Shown: piece after piece, positions 61,857 through 64,000 of the stretch
Numbering within the stretch: the first letter of the stretch is position 1
Layout of the letters: every line of letters begins with the position of its first letter
From: Vibrio sp. DW001
GTDB lineage: Bacteria > Pseudomonadota > Gammaproteobacteria > Enterobacterales > Vibrionaceae
Length of the DNA: 64,000 nt
Direction: 5' to 3'
Assembly (NCBI RefSeq): GCF_029016285.1
Contig: NZ_CP091976.1
Location: 186,001 to 250,000, forward strand
Position numbers and translations under genes: made by a program
The notes under the pieces: model-generated
The model's input: only the letters and a program-made list of their open reading frames with translations
What the model was told of the DNA's origin: nothing
Database searches by the model: none

Positions 61857-63994
61857 TATAGTGTCTCCTGTTTAACAGCAAAGTAACCTGACCAACTGTA
61901 AGTTTTGTCTTTTATAGTGATAGTATGCGTCGCGTTTTCGTCGAAACCTTTTTCATTGCAGAGCATAAAGGTGAGTCGAGTTTTATCCGTCATAATTTCG
62001 ATAACAGAACTTTCACCGTTAAAACCAACCACATTGACACCTCGAATCTTGCCTCTAGCATTTACAGATTGCTCGAACTCTTCATTGAAGTAACCATGCG
62101 TCTCTAATACAGAAGCAAATAATGTTGATTCACCGTTTGAACGTAAAATGAAACTTGTTTCACTTCTAAGATTGAAGCTAGGGTCGTTTGCGCCACTACG
62201 GGTGAATATCACCTCATCGTGTTCATTAGAACTTGTACCGAGCCATGTGTAATAGGTGTTACCCTGCAACCAACTCACTAATGCTGTCCCATCGGTCTTT
62301 CCGCGGGCGACATCCCACAAGTGGTCATAACCGTACTTATCACCCAAGGTGTCAAGTTCTTCCGCGCTTGTGTATTCAAAGTTAGTACGAACAATTTGAC
62401 CGTTATATTGTTGTGCAAGGTCATATTGGTGTTGACCTTCCGAATTGATTCGATAAAGGTCGATAAGCAGTGGCGCTTCTAATTCGTCAGTTTGCAGCAT
62501 AAAGACACTGCGTTGCATCTGAGTATTGTCATAGTGGTCATTAGCAAACGCACTCATTCCCTTAAGAAAGGTATTCTCTACACTGAAGAAATGCGGTTTT
62601 CCATGAATACCGTCGGCACGCTCTACATCAAAATAATTTTGGCAGGTCTCATCTATTGTCACCACATTATGTGCAATCGTTTGTCGAGAGTACGACTTGT
62701 TCTCGTCTAAATAACGGCCACCAAATTTTGGTTCAACGTTAACCCAACGACCAAAGCCATATTCGCGCAATACTTCCTGTCCACGGTTAAAATAGGTAAT
62801 ACCAAGCGTATCAAAGTGGCCATGACCCATTCCGTGTTGGCCATAGTTCATACACAACTGGAACACATCTTTGGTTTTGTCTTGCATACGGACAAAGCCT
62901 TGTGCTCCTTTGTCTCCATCAGGGCCTTCATTCAATTCTACACTTGGCCAAAACGGCATACCAATACTCTCAGCTTTTTCTAAAGCACGAGACAGCTCTA
63001 AACCACAAGAATGCATCCAGACTCTATTCTGAATTTTGGCCATGCCGACGAGATTATCATCCAAACCGTAATGTTTTGCATATTGACTAACCGCAACTTG
63101 AACGCCCATGTCCGTAATACCCATCGTACGAGAGGCATCATTAAGCGCTGGGAAGTCCCCATTTGGATAAGCGGTTGAAAGTAGAGCTTGTACCGTATTA
63201 CCAATAACACCATCTTTATAATTGAAGATATCCAATTCTGGCATATGACGATGCAATACTTCTGCAAACACACACGTTGGACGTATCGCATAGCGGTGAT
63301 AATACGGGCCTTCCATATAGTAACCAGATGGGGCAAACAATTGAGAAATTTGAGCTAAAAAGCCGCCAGTTCCATCGTTATCGATACCAAATACTGACTT
63401 TTGCAGATACTCGGTTTTACCAATCGCTAGTCCACATATACCAACAGCGGCAACGGCCCAAATACCATGGTTATGTATACGATCGAAGTCATGTGCATAT
63501 TTTATCGTGAACATTTCTAACATCGGGTCAAAGAGTCGGTCAATGATATGTTGACGTTGCTCTTCATTCATCGTTGAAGCAACACACGAAAAGGCGATAC
63601 TGGTATAAAACAACCAAACGTGTTCATTCAAAATTTGATGAAACAAGCGTCCTGTTGGATTGGTGTTTTTCTGAACGTGATAATTGAAAGTGAGATATTT
63701 GTCTGCATACAACGCCAGTAATTCAGTCACAAAGTCGGCGTATTTTTTCTCTTCTGTAATGAGGAAAAGACGTCCTGCAAGGTTCATATAGGTGTAGTTT
63801 TGCTTATGGCGGTTATGTTCGTAACCACCAGCTTCACCATGACCGGGAACATCTGAGTCGAGCTGCATAAACGCCTCTAGTTCACCTATATTAGCTGCGA
63901 TGGTTTTCCCCATTAAGCTATCACGTCCTACCTCTTTTCGTAATTCAACTATTTCTACTTCATTCAGTAATATTGGTTGGGTAATGGCGTTCAT
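61856..63994 (-). CDS. PL17 oligoalginate lyase, first of a coupled pair
   Basis: 712 residues, complete in the window: ATG at 63994 is six bases from the right edge, so the promoter or upstream gene is not visible. Same domains as its partner: NTNPTGRLFHQILNEHVWLF, HDFDRIHNHGIW (Asn, His), GYYMEGPYYHRY, GHFDTLGITYFNRGQEVLREYGFGRWVNVEPKFGGRYLDENKSYSRQTIAHNVVTIDE region (key residues His, Asp, Arg, Tyr). No signal peptide. It converts alginate oligosaccharides to DEH monomers, presumably after uptake. Confidence 0.93.
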   Translation of the reverse strand: MNAITQPILLNEVEIVELRKEVGRDSLMGKTIAANIGELEAFMQLDSDVPGHGEAGGYEHNRHKQNYTYMNLAGRLFLITEEKKYADFVTELLALYADKYLTFNYHVQKNTNPTGRLFHQILNEHVWLFYTSIAFSCVASTMNEEQRQHIIDRLFDPMLEMFTIKYAHDFDRIHNHGIWAVAAVGICGLAIGKTEYLQKSVFGIDNDGTGGFLAQISQLFAPSGYYMEGPYYHRYAIRPTCVFAEVLHRHMPELDIFNYKDGVIGNTVQALLSTAYPNGDFPALNDASRTMGITDMGVQVAVSQYAKHYGLDDNLVGMAKIQNRVWMHSCGLELSRALEKAESIGMPFWPSVELNEGPDGDKGAQGFVRMQDKTKDVFQLCMNYGQHGMGHGHFDTLGITYFNRGQEVLREYGFGRWVNVEPKFGGRYLDENKSYSRQTIAHNVVTIDETCQNYFDVERADGIHGKPHFFSVENTFLKGMSAFANDHYDNTQMQRSVFMLQTDELEAPLLIDLYRINSEGQHQYDLAQQYNGQIVRTNFEYTSAEELDTLGDKYGYDHLWDVARGKTDGTALVSWLQGNTYYTWLGTSSNEHDEVIFTRSGANDPSFNLRSETSFILRSNGESTLFASVLETHGYFNEEFEQSVNARGKIRGVNVVGFNGESSVIEIMTDKTRLTFMLCNEKGFDENATHTITIKDKTYSWSGYFAVKQETL

Positions 63995-64000
63995 TATTAT

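Noticed and set aside
1..64000. CRISPR array, rRNA or tRNA genes, prophage
   Set aside because: No regularly spaced long repeats, no rRNA or tRNA segments recognised and no phage structural genes.

Overview
The window looks like part of a Vibrio genome, probably a marine, alginate-degrading species and plausibly from the secondary chromosome. This is inferred from gene content: a talB-tkt pair beside a SorC-type regulator, folE/moeA/moeB, cti, two chemoreceptors, a V. cholerae-like ula (ascorbate) cluster containing a Cof-type phosphatase, and PL17 oligoalginate lyases with an SLC5-type symporter. Low-to-moderate G+C fits this. There are no rRNA or tRNA genes, no CRISPR array and no prophage.

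Layout. 1-3.2 kb: an RND efflux operon (two periplasmic adaptors, then the start of the permease) with a divergent TetR regulator. 3.2-9.7 kb: RhlE-like DEAD-box helicase, AcpH-like phosphodiesterase, a tiny acidic protein, a chemoreceptor and the fatty-acid cis/trans isomerase Cti. 9.7-13.4 kb: folE divergent from moeA-moeB, plus small ORFs. 13.4-17.9 kb: SorC-type regulator divergent from talB-tkt. 18.0-23.7 kb: cutC-lacI converging on an operon for a polar amino-acid ABC transporter with an embedded Ntn-type (glycosyl)asparaginase. 23.9-31.7 kb: an AT-rich accessory stretch with a REP-associated tyrosine transposase, its GGACAGGCACC repeats, a short tandem array and five unrelated predicted lipoproteins of unknown function.

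31.7-46.2 kb: YgeA-like racemase, SLC5 sugar/uronate symporter, iron-type alcohol dehydrogenase, HAD sugar phosphatase, an SH3 protein, a dCache chemoreceptor, a cNMP/CBS/nucleotidyltransferase-like protein coupled to a DEDDh exonuclease, and two divergent paralogous FadR-type GntR regulators. 46.4-54.3 kb: the complete ascorbate module, ulaA-B(fused)-C-F-cof-D-E divergent from ulaR-ulaG. 54.6-59.4 kb: LysR regulator, an uncharacterised 159-residue protein and a complete tripartite tricarboxylate-type transporter (TctC, TctB, TctA). 59.7-64.0 kb: two translationally coupled PL17 oligoalginate lyases.

How it fits together. The right half reads as a carbohydrate-acid utilisation region. PL17 lyases release unsaturated uronate from alginate oligomers, the SLC5 symporter and possibly the TTT system import uronates, the iron ADH and FadR-type regulators are candidates for catabolism and control, and ula handles ascorbate to xylulose-5-P, which can enter the TalB/Tkt pentose-phosphate steps. 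The most notable non-coding signals are a shared composite element (GATATAGATC plus TGTANTACA, about 24 bp centre to centre) upstream of both the symporter and the iron ADH, and a perfect FNR-type palindrome between ulaA and ulaR. Many start codons were moved inward from the longest open frame because of a Shine-Dalgarno match, a signal peptide or stop/start coupling; each entry gives the reason.
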